From Arthrobacter sp. DNA4 (GTDB lineage: Bacteria > Actinomycetota > Actinomycetes > Actinomycetales > Micrococcaceae): a DNA stretch of 64,000 nt. The notes below the pieces were generated by a model. It had not been told where the DNA came from, ran no database searches, and saw only the letters and a list, made by a program, of their open reading frames with translations. Location: the NCBI RefSeq assembly GCF_024362385.1, contig NZ_CP101466.1, positions 1,550,001-1,614,000 on the forward strand, written 5' to 3'. The first letter of the stretch is position 1. Each line of letters starts with the position of its first letter. The position numbers and the translations under genes were made by a program. Shown here one piece after another: positions 18,624 through 27,980 of the stretch.

Positions 18624-19225
18624 CCGCACTGTGGGTGGCAGTGGCCTTGGTGGTGGCGGGCTTTGCCGGTTGGCCGGTCACTGCGCTGGTGTTCAAGCTC
18701 GCCCGGACCATCGACGACAAGGCAGATGCCGCCAAGGCCGCGGAGGAAGCCCGGGCGGCGGAAGAGGACCCGTCGGCCGACGTCACCGTCGATGACCCTT
18801 CCCCCGCATCCCCGGGGCCGCGCGGAGGCACCGTGCCGGTGGCGGGCGCAGACCCGGTTCCTGGCGCAGGCCCGGCTCATGACGCGGCCGGCGGCGCAGG
18901 CAACCAGGCAGTGGACAGCGAGCTGACCGCCCCTCCCGGCCGGCCGGCGTCGAACGCCGCCGCAGCGGGACCGGCCGCACCCAGCCAGCGCATCCTGCGC
19001 GGCGGGGCCATCATCGGCGTGCTGGAGCGGCTGGGGGTGTGCCTGGCAATCCTCACAGGCCAGCCCGTGGCCATCGCCTACATCGTTGCCATCAAGGGCC
19101 TGGGCAGGTTTGCCGAGCTGAAGGAGACGCCGGTTGCCGCTGAGCGTTTCATCATCGGGACCCTTACTTCCATGCTCTGGGCCGCCGGTACCGCTGCCGC
19201 GGTCAAAGTCCTCTTCCTGCACTGA
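18620..19225 (+). CDS. Hypothetical membrane protein co-translated with the SatD-family gene
   Basis: 201 residues from a GTG that overlaps the previous stop (GTGA). An N-terminal membrane helix (TALWVAVALVVAGFAGWPVTA) leads into a charged Ala/Glu helix and a long Pro/Ala/Gly linker (about residues 50-120). A conserved-looking C-terminal membrane module follows (RILRGGAIIGVLERLGVCLA, IAYIVAIKGLGRFAEL, ERFIIGTLTSMLWA). The GxxIGxLER pattern is reminiscent of the C-terminal part of DUF3307-type membrane proteins, which I recall near SatD genes, but this is tentative. No function can be assigned. Tight coupling to the SatD-family gene implies they work together. Confidence 0.7.
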   Translation: MTALWVAVALVVAGFAGWPVTALVFKLARTIDDKADAAKAAEEARAAEEDPSADVTVDDPSPASPGPRGGTVPVAGADPVPGAGPAHDAAGGAGNQAVDSELTAPPGRPASNAAAAGPAAPSQRILRGGAIIGVLERLGVCLAILTGQPVAIAYIVAIKGLGRFAELKETPVAAERFIIGTLTSMLWAAGTAAAVKVLFLH

Positions 19226-19310
19226 CCGCAGCCCCCTGTGCGACGTCCGCTCGGCCCCGGCACATCCTCCGGTACTGGGGATTGGGACAGTACCAGGGCG
19301 GCCATGGCGA

Positions 19311-19322
19311 TAGGGTAGCGGT
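19311..19322 (+). promoter_or_regulatory. -10 element of probable leaderless promoter of the YciI gene
   Basis: TAGGGT at 19311-19316, six bases, then ATG 19323. No Shine-Dalgarno sequence. Confidence 0.45.
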
Positions 19323-19616
19323 ATGACAGTTTTTGCCGTTGAGTACGTTTATGCCGCCAACTCCACCGAAACCCGCAATGAGGTCCGCCCCGCGCACCGG
19401 GAATGGACAGGCGGCCTGGCACAGGACAGCGTCATCGTGGCCAGCGGCCCCTACGGCGACGGCGCGGGTGCCCTGCTGATCTTCAAGGCGTCGGATGAAG
19501 GCGCCCTCAACTCGATCCTCAAGCAGGACCCTTTCGCTGAAGCCGGTGTGATCGCCGGAACCCGCATCACGGAATGGTCTCCGGTAACCGGCATGCTGGC
19601 CGGGATTGCCGCGTAG
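19323..19616 (+). CDS. YciI family protein
   Basis: 97 residues, dimeric alpha-beta-barrel (ferredoxin-like) YciI fold: [60 protein letters not shown], then [17 protein letters not shown]. The His in RPAHREW and the DPF motif are typical. Physiological substrates of YciI proteins are mostly unknown. It stands alone with its own promoter between the SatD pair and ispG. Confidence 0.88.
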   Translation: MTVFAVEYVYAANSTETRNEVRPAHREWTGGLAQDSVIVASGPYGDGAGALLIFKASDEGALNSILKQDPFAEAGVIAGTRITEWSPVTGMLAGIAA

Positions 19617-19650
19617 CCGCTTTTTTACCCTTTCAACTCAAGGAGTCCAC

Positions 19651-20817
19651 GTGACCTCGGTCAGCCTGGGAATGCCGTCAGCACCACCGCCCGTCCTTGC
19701 CCCCCGCCGCAAGACGCGCCAGATCAAAGTCGGCTCGGTAGGCGTAGGATCTGATTTCCCCATCAGCGTGCAGTCCATGACCACCACGCCCACCACGGAT
19801 ATCAACGCCACCCTGCAGCAAATCGCCGAGCTCACCGCGTCCGGCTGCGACATCGTCCGCGTGGCCTGCCCGTCCGCCGACGATGCCGAGGCGCTGCCCA
19901 TCATCGCCCGGAAATCGCAGATCCCGGTCATCGCGGACATCCACTTCCAGCCCAAGTACGTCTTCGCAGCCATCGAGGCAGGCTGCGCGGCAGTGCGCGT
20001 GAACCCCGGAAACATCCGCAAGTTCGATGACCAGGTCAAGGAGATCGCCGCCGCCGCCAAGGACCACGGCACCTCCATCCGCATCGGGGTCAACGCGGGC
20101 TCCCTGGAGCCGGGCATCCTCAAGAAGTACGGCAAGGCCACCCCGGAAGCGCTGGTTGAATCAGCGGTCTGGGAAGCCTCGCTCTTCGAAGAACACGGCT
20201 TCCACGACTTCAAGATCTCCGTGAAGCACAACGACCCCGTGATCATGGTGGCCGCCTACGAGATGCTCGCGGAAAAAGGCGACTGGCCCCTGCACCTGGG
20301 CGTCACCGAAGCCGGCCCCGCCTTCCAGGGCACCATCAAGTCCGCCACGGCCTTCGGGGCGCTCCTCTCCCGCGGCATCGGCGACACCATCCGCGTGTCC
20401 CTCTCCGCGCCGCCGGTGGAGGAGATCAAGGTGGGCAACCAGATCCTCCAGTCGCTGAACCTGCGTCCGCGCAAGCTTGAAATCGTGTCCTGCCCTTCCT
20501 GCGGCCGTGCCCAGGTTGACGTGTACACTCTGGCAGAACAGGTCACGGCCGGGCTGGAAGGGATGGAGATCCCGCTGCGCGTGGCAGTCATGGGATGCGT
20601 CGTCAACGGCCCCGGTGAGGCCCGCGAAGCTGATCTTGGTGTTGCCTCCGGCAACGGCAAGGGCCAGATCTTCGTGAAGGGCGAGGTCATCAAGACTGTT
20701 CCCGAGAGCGCAATTGTTGAGACACTGATCGAAGAGGCTATGCGTATCGCGGAAGAGATGGGGGAGGCCGATGGCGAAGATGCTGTCAAAGGTAGCCCCG
20801 TGGTTAGCGTCTCGTAA
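19651..20817 (+). CDS. ispG: 4-hydroxy-3-methylbut-2-enyl diphosphate synthase (flavodoxin/ferredoxin)
   Basis: About 388 residues, [4Fe-4S] enzyme of the MEP pathway converting MEcPP to HMBPP. N-terminal TIM barrel: [70 protein letters not shown]. The C-terminal cluster domain has CPSC (Cys281, Cys284) and Cys316 in [17 protein letters not shown], which also holds the conserved Glu ligand. The GTG at 19651 follows AAGGAG by five bases. It works downstream of Dxr. The end overlaps the next gene by 47 bases. Confidence 0.95.
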   Translation: MTSVSLGMPSAPPPVLAPRRKTRQIKVGSVGVGSDFPISVQSMTTTPTTDINATLQQIAELTASGCDIVRVACPSADDAEALPIIARKSQIPVIADIHFQPKYVFAAIEAGCAAVRVNPGNIRKFDDQVKEIAAAAKDHGTSIRIGVNAGSLEPGILKKYGKATPEALVESAVWEASLFEEHGFHDFKISVKHNDPVIMVAAYEMLAEKGDWPLHLGVTEAGPAFQGTIKSATAFGALLSRGIGDTIRVSLSAPPVEEIKVGNQILQSLNLRPRKLEIVSCPSCGRAQVDVYTLAEQVTAGLEGMEIPLRVAVMGCVVNGPGEAREADLGVASGNGKGQIFVKGEVIKTVPESAIVETLIEEAMRIAEEMGEADGEDAVKGSPVVSVS

Positions 20818-21670
20818 GGACGCGGCAGACCCCGCGGGGCTTTCCGTCCGTACCCTCGACGGCCAGGACACCCCCGCGCTGAAATCGCTCGCCGGGCAGG
20901 ACCCGGTGACCAACGTGTTCATCCTGGCGCACCTTCGTGCCACGGGGACGGCGGCCCCCACCAGCGGCGGTGCCGGGGTCATCGGCGTTTTCGACGACGG
21001 CATCCTTGCAGGTGCGTGCTGGGCCGGAGCCAACCTGGTTCCGGTCCAGCTCGATCCCGCCCTGGCCCCCCTGGTGGCCGAGGCCGCCAACAGCTCAGGG
21101 CGCCGGTATGCGTCTGCCTTCGGTCCGGCAGACGCGGTGCTGGCGCTCCATGCCGAACTGGCGGAGCTCGGCCACCGTGCCCACGAGGTCCGGGCCGACC
21201 AGCCACTGATGGTCATCGAGGGGCCGCCCCTGGTGCAGCCCGATCCCGGTCTGGCCCTGGGGAACCTGGCCGACTTCGACCGCATCCTTCCGGCCTGCGC
21301 CGCCATGTTCGAGGAGGAGGTGGGCTACTCGCCCTACCTTGGCGGCAGGGAGTTTTACAGCCGCCGCGTCGAGGGCCTCATCAGGCAGGGTCATTCCATG
21401 GTCCACCTCAATGACGCGGGGGAGGTGGTGTTCAAAGCCGAGCTGGGGGCGGTGACGGACGATGTCACCCAGGTCCAGGGGGTCTGGATGAACCCGGTCT
21501 TCCGCGGCCAAGGGTTAAGTGCCGGCTACATGTCGGCAGTCGTGGAAAAGGCCCAGCAGATAGCACCGGTGACCAGCCTCTACGTCAATGGATTCAACAC
21601 CAGGGCAAGATCCACGTATGAACGCGTCGGCTTCCGCCAGGTGGGCACCTTCGCTACAGTCCTCTTCTAG
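20771..21670 (+). CDS. GNAT family N-acetyltransferase (Rv2867c-like)
   Basis: 299 residues with tandem GNAT-like halves. The C-terminal half has the acetyl-CoA motif [20 protein letters not shown] and the final strand [21 protein letters not shown]. The N-terminal half ([16 protein letters not shown]) is degenerate. It starts at ATG inside the end of ispG, in a different frame with a 47-base overlap, which implies translational coupling. The same GNAT protein follows gcpE in mycobacteria (Rv2867c). The substrate is unknown. Confidence 0.87.
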   Translation: MAKMLSKVAPWLASRKDAADPAGLSVRTLDGQDTPALKSLAGQDPVTNVFILAHLRATGTAAPTSGGAGVIGVFDDGILAGACWAGANLVPVQLDPALAPLVAEAANSSGRRYASAFGPADAVLALHAELAELGHRAHEVRADQPLMVIEGPPLVQPDPGLALGNLADFDRILPACAAMFEEEVGYSPYLGGREFYSRRVEGLIRQGHSMVHLNDAGEVVFKAELGAVTDDVTQVQGVWMNPVFRGQGLSAGYMSAVVEKAQQIAPVTSLYVNGFNTRARSTYERVGFRQVGTFATVLF

Positions 21671-21709
21671 CCGGCGGTCGCCGGTTCCAAGCAGAATATT
21701 GGGGGAAAA

Positions 21710-22465
21710 GTGAAGACATCGGTGCTGGGAACTTTCGGGGCTTCAGTCCTCTTGGCCGCAGCAGTTTCTGCGTGTGGGGGACCCGGGCCGCAGGCCGCAG
21801 AGTCCTCTCCGGCACCGTCCGCGGGCTCCGGCACCACGGCCGCCGCCCCCACGGCAACTCCAACGCCAAGCCCGACGGCGAAGGCATACACGGCTGAAGA
21901 ACTGGCCGCCATTGTGAGCCAGGTGCGGGACGCGGCCGACCGGAGGCTCTCCGTCCTGCCCAGTGCCGATATCAACACCACGCTGGAGCAGACGAAGGCG
22001 GTGCTCGCTTCCATCGACGTCAAGCCGGAGGAGTGCAAGGCGCTGGCTGCGGCAAGCGCCGTGCCTTCAGTCGACGGAGCGGCCATGGCCGTGGGCATGA
22101 GCAATGATGCGTCCACAGGCGCTGTCACCGCCCTGTCACTGGTTGCCGGCCTGGACCAAAGTTTCCTCAACAAGGTTGCCGACCCATCGGAGCAGCTGGC
22201 GAAGTGCTCCTCAATGACCATGACTGCCTCCGGCATGGACATCTCGGTCACCATCACGCCGGTGGACGCCGGCACGCAGCCCGGTGCGGTCGCCTACCGC
22301 ACCGACAGTGCCCTGCCGGACGGCCGCACCCAGTCCACCATCACGGCGCAACTGGTCCACCAGGGCGTGGTGCTCACCTCGGTAGCGTCCGGCGGCGCAA
22401 GCGAGGCCGACGCCGTCCAGCGGGCGGGTGCGCTCCTTGACTCCGCGGCCGCCCTGGTGAAGTAA
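21710..22465 (+). CDS. Hypothetical lipoprotein
   Basis: 251 residues from GTG 21710. The lipoprotein signal peptide ends in lipobox VSAC/G (lipidated Cys near residue 22, MKTSVLGTFGASVLLAAAVSAC). Next come a Ser/Pro/Ala/Thr-rich cell-wall-spanning stretch (PTATPTPSPTAKAYT) and a folded domain containing PEECKALAAASAVP and AKCSSMTMTASGMDISVTIT, with two Cys that could pair. It resembles sensor-type PknH-like extracellular domains only vaguely. No function is assigned. Surface-exposed and probably monocistronic. Confidence 0.82.
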   Translation: MKTSVLGTFGASVLLAAAVSACGGPGPQAAESSPAPSAGSGTTAAAPTATPTPSPTAKAYTAEELAAIVSQVRDAADRRLSVLPSADINTTLEQTKAVLASIDVKPEECKALAAASAVPSVDGAAMAVGMSNDASTGAVTALSLVAGLDQSFLNKVADPSEQLAKCSSMTMTASGMDISVTITPVDAGTQPGAVAYRTDSALPDGRTQSTITAQLVHQGVVLTSVASGGASEADAVQRAGALLDSAAALVK

Positions 22466-22828
22466 CAACCGGCAACGGAATCAGCAACCGGCGGCAAACG
22501 GATTCCCAAAATAAAAACACTTGTCAAACGTGTGCACGATCACATAAGTTCGATCTAGCTGCGCTGGAAGTGGGGTGGGCGGTCTCACCAGTCCTCACCA
22601 GTACTCAGGCGATAACGGCGTTGAGCCACGCCCGGATGCGATGACCAGCCCTATTGGGGGGCCAGGGGCTTTGTATTCCCGGGCGTGGCTCTACTGTGTC
22701 CCGGGGGTGGTCCCAGGCGCTGCCGCCACCGCCAGTCAGTCCCGCCGGTTGAGTGCCGGTAGATTAGTACCCAGACGAATTTGTCCGGCCCTGCTGACCC
22801 AGCACTTCCCCAGAAACGGATACCACCC
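22466..22828 (+). other. 363-base intergenic leader upstream of proS with strong dyads
   Basis: No gene is seen. It contains a tandem decamer CTCACCAGTC/CTCACCAGTA (22584-22603) and a perfect 12-base inverted repeat AGCCACGCCCGG (22624-22635) / CCGGGCGTGGCT (22679-22690). Inside that is a weaker AGCCCT/AGGGGCT pairing. A possible -10 (TAGATT, 22760-22765) lies further down. The dyads could form a terminator for the lipoprotein gene (no U-tract follows) or part of a structured proS leader. Confidence 0.5.
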
Positions 22829-24640
22829 GTGGTCCTACGACTGTCCCAGCTATTCCTGCGCACGCTGCGCGAAGACCCCGTCGACGCCGAAGTCGCCAGC
22901 CACAAGCTCCTGGTCCGCGCCGGCTACATCCGCCGCGCCGCCCCCGGCATCTACACCTGGCTGCCGCTGGGGCTGAGCGTCCTGCGCAAGGTCGAGGAAA
23001 TCATCCGCGAGGAAATGACGGCCATCGGCGCCCAGGAAGTCCACTTCCCGGCCCTGCTGCCCCGGGAACCGTATGAGGCCACCAACCGCTGGACCGAATA
23101 CGGCGAGGGCCTGTTCCGGCTGCAGGACCGCAAGGGCGCCGACTACCTGCTGGCCCCAACGCACGAGGAAATGTTCACCCTCCTGGTCAAGGACCTGTAC
23201 TCGTCCTACAAGGACCTGCCGCTGAGCCTGTACCAGATCCAGAACAAGTACCGCGACGAGGCCCGTCCCCGGGCAGGGCTCCTCCGCGGCCGTGAGTTCA
23301 TCATGAAGGATTCCTACTCCTTCGACGTCGACGACGCCGGACTGGATGCCAGCTACGCAGCGCACCGCGCCGCCTACCTGAAGATCTTCGACCGCCTCGG
23401 ACTCGAGGTTGTGCCGGTAGCGGCGACTGCCGGCGCCATGGGCGGATCCAAGAGCGAGGAATTCCTGTTCCCCACCGAGATCGGCGAGGACACCTTCGTC
23501 CGCTCCGCAGGCGGCTACGCGGCCAACGTGGAGGCTGTCACCACGGTGGTCCCCGAGCCGATCGACTTCACCAATGCCCCGGCCGCGCAAGTCCTGGACA
23601 CCCCGGACACGCCCACCATCGAGACCCTGGTTGCCGCGTCCAACCAGATTGCCCCGCGGGCAGAGGCCGACGGCGGCGCCTGGACTGCCGCTGACACGCT
23701 CAAGAACGTGGTCCTCGCCGTCACGCTGCCCACCGGTGAGCGTCAGCTGGTGGTCATCGGTGTTCCCGGCGACCGCGCGGTGGACCTCAAGCGCGTCGAA
23801 GCAAACATCGGCGCCTTCCTGCCCATGGCGGGTGAGATCGGACTCGAGCAGGCCGGCGAGGAGGACCTGAAGAAGCAGCCGCTGATCGTCAAGGGCTACC
23901 TGGGCCCGGGCCTTTCCCTGGAGCAGGCCCTCCTTGGCGCCGAGAGCGCCACAAAGCTCCTCTACCTGGTGGACCCGCGCGTGGTCAGCGGCACCGCCTG
24001 GATCACCGGTGCCAACGAGGCCGGCAAGCACGTCTTCGGTTTGGTCGCGGGCCGCGACTTTACCTGGGACGGCGTGATCGAGTGCACCGAAGTCCGCGCC
24101 GGCGATCCTTCGCCGGACGGCTCCGGCCCCCTGGAGACCGCCCGCGGCATCGAAATGGGCCACATCTTCCAGCTGGGCCGCAAGTACGCCGAAGCCCTGG
24201 ACCTCAAGGTGCTGGACCAGAACGGCAAGCAGGTAGTGGTCACCATGGGTTCCTACGGCGTCGGCGTCACCCGTGCCGTGGCCGCGCTGGCTGAGGCCAA
24301 CCATGACGACCGTGGGCTGGTCTGGCCCCGCACCGTGGCACCCGCCGACGTGCATGTGGTGGCCGTGGGCCGCGGCGAGGAGATCTTCCAGGCAGCGGAG
24401 AAACTCTCGGCAGATCTCGAAGCAGCAGGCCTGTCGGTCATCTACGACGACCGTCCCAAAGTCTCGCCCGGAGTGAAGTTCGGCGACGCGGAGCTGGTGG
24501 GCGTTCCCACCATCCTCGCCGTGGGCCGCGGGCTGGTGGACGGCGTGGTGGAGATCAAGGACCGCCGCAGCGGTGAAGCCGAGAACATCGAGGTGGACAA
24601 GGCCGTCGACTACGTGGTCAACGCCGTCCGCAACCAGTGA
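22829..24640 (+). CDS. proS: Prolyl-tRNA synthetase
   Basis: About 603 residues, class II synthetase of the prokaryotic (ProS type 1) kind with an inserted editing domain. Class II motifs: motif 1 [20 protein letters not shown], motif 2 [21 protein letters not shown], and motif 3 in [18 protein letters not shown]. The insertion (YbaK-like) spans roughly residues 220-400 ([20 protein letters not shown]). The C-terminal anticodon-binding domain is [16 protein letters not shown]. The GTG at 22829 ([15 protein letters not shown]) is the family start. A TTG at 22781 would add 16 residues not seen in relatives. No strong Shine-Dalgarno sequence. Confidence 0.94.
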   Translation: MVLRLSQLFLRTLREDPVDAEVASHKLLVRAGYIRRAAPGIYTWLPLGLSVLRKVEEIIREEMTAIGAQEVHFPALLPREPYEATNRWTEYGEGLFRLQDRKGADYLLAPTHEEMFTLLVKDLYSSYKDLPLSLYQIQNKYRDEARPRAGLLRGREFIMKDSYSFDVDDAGLDASYAAHRAAYLKIFDRLGLEVVPVAATAGAMGGSKSEEFLFPTEIGEDTFVRSAGGYAANVEAVTTVVPEPIDFTNAPAAQVLDTPDTPTIETLVAASNQIAPRAEADGGAWTAADTLKNVVLAVTLPTGERQLVVIGVPGDRAVDLKRVEANIGAFLPMAGEIGLEQAGEEDLKKQPLIVKGYLGPGLSLEQALLGAESATKLLYLVDPRVVSGTAWITGANEAGKHVFGLVAGRDFTWDGVIECTEVRAGDPSPDGSGPLETARGIEMGHIFQLGRKYAEALDLKVLDQNGKQVVVTMGSYGVGVTRAVAALAEANHDDRGLVWPRTVAPADVHVVAVGRGEEIFQAAEKLSADLEAAGLSVIYDDRPKVSPGVKFGDAELVGVPTILAVGRGLVDGVVEIKDRRSGEAENIEVDKAVDYVVNAVRNQ

Positions 24641-25431
24641 TCTCCGGCTTCGAGTCGATCCAGCTCACCACCATCATCCTGATCGTGGTGGCTGGATTCG
24701 CAGCCGGCTGGGTTGACGCGGTGGTGGGCGGCGGAGGCCTTATCCAGCTTCCCGCACTGCTGCTGGTTCCCGGCATTGCGCCCGTCCAGGCGCTGGCCAC
24801 CAACAAGATGGGCTCCATCTTCGGGACCGCCACCAGCGCCGCCACCTACTACCGGAGAGTGGGGCCGGACCTTCGGACGGCGGTCCCCATGGCCGTCATA
24901 GCCCTCGCGGGCAGCTTCGGCGGAGCGAGCCTGGCGGCCACCCTGCTGGCCGGGGTCTTCAAGCCCATCATCGTGGTGGCGCTGGTCGCCGTCGCGCTTT
25001 TCACCGCCCTCAAGCCCAGCGTCGGCGAGCTGACGGCACTGCGGCACGAAGGCCACCGGCACTATGTGGTCGCCTGCCTCATCGGTGCGGTGATTGGGTT
25101 CTATGACGGGCTCATCGGCCCCGGGACGGGGTCTTTCCTGGTCATCGCCCTGGTGTCCGCCATGGGGTATGCATTCCTGGAAGCGAGCGCCAAGGCCAAG
25201 ATCGTGAACATGGCCACCAACGCCGGGGCGCTGCTGTTCTTCCTGCCGCACGGCTCCATCCTGTGGGGCATCGGCCTGCTGCTCGGAGCAGCCAACATGG
25301 CCGGAGGCTACCTGGGCGCCCGGACCGCGGTGCAGCAGGGCAGCAAGTTTGTCCGGGTGGTCTTCCTGGTGGTTGTCGGGGCCTTGATCGTCAAGCTCGG
25401 TTACGACGTCTGGCAGGAAAACTTCGCCTGA
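24637..25431 (+). CDS. TSUP (TauE/SafE) family membrane permease
   Basis: 264 residues, about eight membrane helices in two homologous halves. Each half opens with the TSUP signature: [20 protein letters not shown] and [20 protein letters not shown]. These permeases move small anions such as sulfite, sulfoacetate or sulfur-containing organics; the substrate here is unknown. GTG at 24637 overlaps the proS stop (GTGA), so it is read from the proS transcript, although the functional link to translation is unclear. Confidence 0.9.
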   Translation: MISGFESIQLTTIILIVVAGFAAGWVDAVVGGGGLIQLPALLLVPGIAPVQALATNKMGSIFGTATSAATYYRRVGPDLRTAVPMAVIALAGSFGGASLAATLLAGVFKPIIVVALVAVALFTALKPSVGELTALRHEGHRHYVVACLIGAVIGFYDGLIGPGTGSFLVIALVSAMGYAFLEASAKAKIVNMATNAGALLFFLPHGSILWGIGLLLGAANMAGGYLGARTAVQQGSKFVRVVFLVVVGALIVKLGYDVWQENFA

Positions 25432-25475
25432 TCCCGTCCCGGAAACTGGTCCTCGTGACGCGGGCCTGCCCGGCG

Positions 25476-25487
25476 TAGCATGCAGGT
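25476..25487 (+). promoter_or_regulatory. -10 element of probable leaderless promoter of the PLP decarboxylase
   Basis: TAGCAT at 25476-25481, six bases, then ATG 25488. Confidence 0.45.
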
Positions 25488-26879
25488 ATGGCACACGGCG
25501 ACGACGGGTATGCCGCGGCGTTGGCGGCCGCAGCAGGGCATTCGCAGGCCTGGCTGGCCAGCCTCCGGAACCGCCCTGTAGGACCCCGCCTGCATGCCTC
25601 TGATCTTGCCTGCGTGTTTGGCGGGCCGCTGCCCGCAGCGGGCATGCCCGCTGCTGAGGTGATCGATTTCCTGGCCACGCAGGCCGAGCCCGGGCTGATG
25701 GCCATGCCCTCCGGCCGGTTCTTCGGCTGGGTCATCGGCGGCACGCTGCCCGCTGCCCTGGCCTCCGACTGGCTGGTCAGTGCCTGGGACCAGAACGCCG
25801 GTCTCCGCTACGCGACTCCGGCGACGGCAGCCATCGAGGAAGCCGCCGGTCAGTGGGTGCTGGAGCTACTGGGGCTGCCGCAGGGGGCCGACGTCGGCTT
25901 CGTCACCGGCGCCACCATGGCGAACTTCACCGGAATGGCCGCTGCCCGGTGGCGGTTGCTCGCGGACGCCGGCTGGGACCTGGACCGGGACGGCCTCTCC
26001 GGTGCACCCCGGATCCGCTGCTTCGTGGGACGGGAACGGCACGACACCGTGGACCTTGGCCTGCGCTACCTGGGCCTTGGTAAGCCAAGGGAGGTCGACG
26101 CCGACGGCCAGGGCCGCCTTGTCCCTGCAGCGCTCGATGTGGCCCTTGCTGATGGCGCCGGACCCGCTTTGGTGTGCCTCCAGGCCGGCAACCTGCACTC
26201 GGGTGCCTTTGACCCCTTTGCCGAGGCCATCGCCGTCGCACGCAAACACGGCGCGTGGGTCCACGTCGATGGTGCCTTCGGCCTGTGGGCTGCCGCTGTG
26301 CCGGAACTGCGGCATCTCACCCGGGGGTTTGAAGAGGCGGATTCGTGGGGCACGGACGCCCACAAGACCCTGAACGTGCCCTACGACTGCGGAATCGCCA
26401 TCGTCCGGGACCCGTCGGCACTGCGGGCTGCGATGGGCCTGCATGCGAGCTACCTGGTGCATGACGCCGAAGGCCCGGGCGACCCTTTCGAAAAGGTCCC
26501 CGAGCTGTCCCGGCGCGCACGGGGAGTTCCGGTCTGGGCGGCCCTGAAAAGCCTCGGCCGCGACGGGGTGGCCGCGCAGGTGGGCGGCCTGGCCGCGGCA
26601 GCAACGGCCATCGCGGAGGGGGTGGCGGCCCTGGACGGGGTGGAGGTACTCAATGACGTCGGCTACACCCAGGTGTGCCTGGCATTCGGGGATGACGAGA
26701 CCACCCGCGCAGTCACCGCCCGCATCATCGAGGAGGGAAAGGTGTGGATGTCCGGTTCGCACTGGCGGGACCGTGACATCCTCCGGGTTTCGGTGAGCAA
26801 CTGGCACACGGCGGGGGAGGATGTGGCCACGGCAGTGGACGCTGTAAGGTCAGCCCTGGCCGCGGTGCGGAACTCCTGA
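25488..26879 (+). CDS. PLP-dependent amino acid decarboxylase (group II)
   Basis: 463 residues, fold-type I group II decarboxylase of the aromatic-L-amino-acid/glutamate/tyrosine type. Visible are the substrate-side GRFFGWVIGGTLPAALASDW, the cofactor-binding GFVTGATMANFTGMAAARW, the Asp/Ala pocket WVHVDGAFGLWAA, and the PLP-binding Lys293 in WGTDAHKTLNVPYDCG. Sequence alone does not fix the substrate, and some family members act as aldolases or aspartate decarboxylases. Expressed from its own promoter. Convergent with the APH-like gene. Confidence 0.88.
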   Translation: MAHGDDGYAAALAAAAGHSQAWLASLRNRPVGPRLHASDLACVFGGPLPAAGMPAAEVIDFLATQAEPGLMAMPSGRFFGWVIGGTLPAALASDWLVSAWDQNAGLRYATPATAAIEEAAGQWVLELLGLPQGADVGFVTGATMANFTGMAAARWRLLADAGWDLDRDGLSGAPRIRCFVGRERHDTVDLGLRYLGLGKPREVDADGQGRLVPAALDVALADGAGPALVCLQAGNLHSGAFDPFAEAIAVARKHGAWVHVDGAFGLWAAAVPELRHLTRGFEEADSWGTDAHKTLNVPYDCGIAIVRDPSALRAAMGLHASYLVHDAEGPGDPFEKVPELSRRARGVPVWAALKSLGRDGVAAQVGGLAAAATAIAEGVAALDGVEVLNDVGYTQVCLAFGDDETTRAVTARIIEEGKVWMSGSHWRDRDILRVSVSNWHTAGEDVATAVDAVRSALAAVRNS

Positions 26880-26910
26880 CCATCCAGCGCCGGTGCGCGC
26901 CTTCCGGCAG

Positions 26911-26933
26911 CAGGGCGGACCCTATCCGCCCTG
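26911..26933. terminator. Hairpin between convergent decarboxylase and kinase genes
   Basis: Perfect 9-base stem CAGGGCGGA (26911-26919) / TCCGCCCTG (26925-26933) with a 5-base loop. It overlaps the stop of the minus-strand kinase gene and lies 31 bases past the decarboxylase stop. No clear U-tract on either side. Confidence 0.5.
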
Positions 26934-27980
26934 TCCAGGTTCCGGCAGCGAATGGGGATGCGGCAGGTCCTCCAAAGTGTTTCCGGCGAGGGTGCTGGCT
27001 ACCCAAAGCGACCGCGCCAGGTCGCCCCGGTGCCCCTTCCCGGCGTACCACAGCGCGTTTTCCACCTCCCTGGCGATGCCCCATTCCCGCGCCGCGGCAG
27101 GGTCCAGGCCGGCGGCGGTGCTGAAGTCGTGGCAGCGGCTGAGGAGCGCTGGACCGGGCCGGGCGGCGGGCAGGTCTCCCAGGCGGTTCCAGAGCAGCGG
27201 CGCAACCGCGAACTCCGGCTCGCCGATCATGGGCTGGGGGTCGATCGCCGCATAGCCGGCCGGGGTTGCCCCCGCTGTTCCCGGCCGGGCCAGGATGTTC
27301 AGGAAATGCAGGTCCGTGTGGACCAGGAGATCCCGGGCGGACCGGCGTCCCACCGCGCCGCGGGTCTGGCACACCTCCAGCGCCGCTTCCAACAGCCACC
27401 GCGGAAACGGCCGTCCCAGCTGTTCCCAGTCCGCGGGCAGGTCATCGCTCCATTGTTCGGCCCGGGCAGCTATGTGGGTGAACTCCTGCCATTCCGGGCG
27501 GTGGTCCGGGACGAGTCCCAGCTGGCGCACCAATCCGCCCCACACCTGCGCTGCCTCCTCCAGCGGCAGGTCCGCCAGCGACCGGCCGGCGTCGAGGCGT
27601 TCCAGGAGCATGGCACAGGATCCACTGTCCGAGGCCATCAGCAGAACGGCGCCGCGGCCGCCCCAGAGGGCCAGCGCATGCCGCTCCACCGTCGCCTCAT
27701 CATGGGGAAAAGCGATTTTGAGGGCTGCCGGCGAGCCGTCATCCTGCCGTACCGGGACGACCAGGCCACCGTGGCCGCTCCAGGGAAAGCAGCCCGGGGC
27801 CAGGTCAACCTCCAGGTGCCACTGCTCCAGGCGGTCCGCCAGCAGGCCCGGAAGACTGTCCAGCCAGGCCCGTCCCGCACTGCTGCGGGCATAGCGGGAA
27901 GCGAGGTCCGGGGGAACGGGAACGGGAGATGGCAAGCGGTCCGGTGACAAGGCGCCGGGCACCACGGGATCAGACAACAC
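26922..27980 (-). CDS. Aminoglycoside/hydroxyurea phosphotransferase-like kinase (APH(6) family)
   Basis: 352 residues, protein-kinase-like phosphotransferase. The lid strand LVVPVRQDDGSPAALKIAFPHDEATVERHAL carries the ATP-binding Lys, the Brenner motif HTDLHFLNIL gives the catalytic Asp and Asn, and IDPQPMIGEPEF replaces DFG. The family includes streptomycin 6-kinases, but most chromosomal members have unknown small-molecule substrates, so resistance should not be assumed. The GTG at 27980 overlaps the end of the upstream transporter gene by 11 bases (a TTG directly follows it). The two form an operon. Confidence 0.85.
   Translation of the reverse strand: MLSDPVVPGALSPDRLPSPVPVPPDLASRYARSSAGRAWLDSLPGLLADRLEQWHLEVDLAPGCFPWSGHGGLVVPVRQDDGSPAALKIAFPHDEATVERHALALWGGRGAVLLMASDSGSCAMLLERLDAGRSLADLPLEEAAQVWGGLVRQLGLVPDHRPEWQEFTHIAARAEQWSDDLPADWEQLGRPFPRWLLEAALEVCQTRGAVGRRSARDLLVHTDLHFLNILARPGTAGATPAGYAAIDPQPMIGEPEFAVAPLLWNRLGDLPAARPGPALLSRCHDFSTAAGLDPAAAREWGIAREVENALWYAGKGHRGDLARSLWVASTLAGNTLEDLPHPHSLPEPGQGG

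Noticed and set aside
22531..22544. TGTG...CACA near the lipoprotein 3' end as a second CRP site
   Set aside because: The arms are separated by 6 instead of 8 bases and lack the inner A/T positions, unlike the proper site at 1091-1106.
22693..22712. A stretch resembling the T-box antiterminator signature, containing TGGT that could pair with the tRNA-Pro end
   Set aside because: Only part of the consensus matches, no stem I or specifier loop could be identified by eye, and actinobacterial T-boxes are best known on ileS. An Infernal run with the T-box model would settle it.
26922..27980. An acquired aminoglycoside-resistance gene
   Set aside because: The kinase motifs fit the family, but the gene has host-like composition, overlaps a resident transporter gene and has no mobile flanks.
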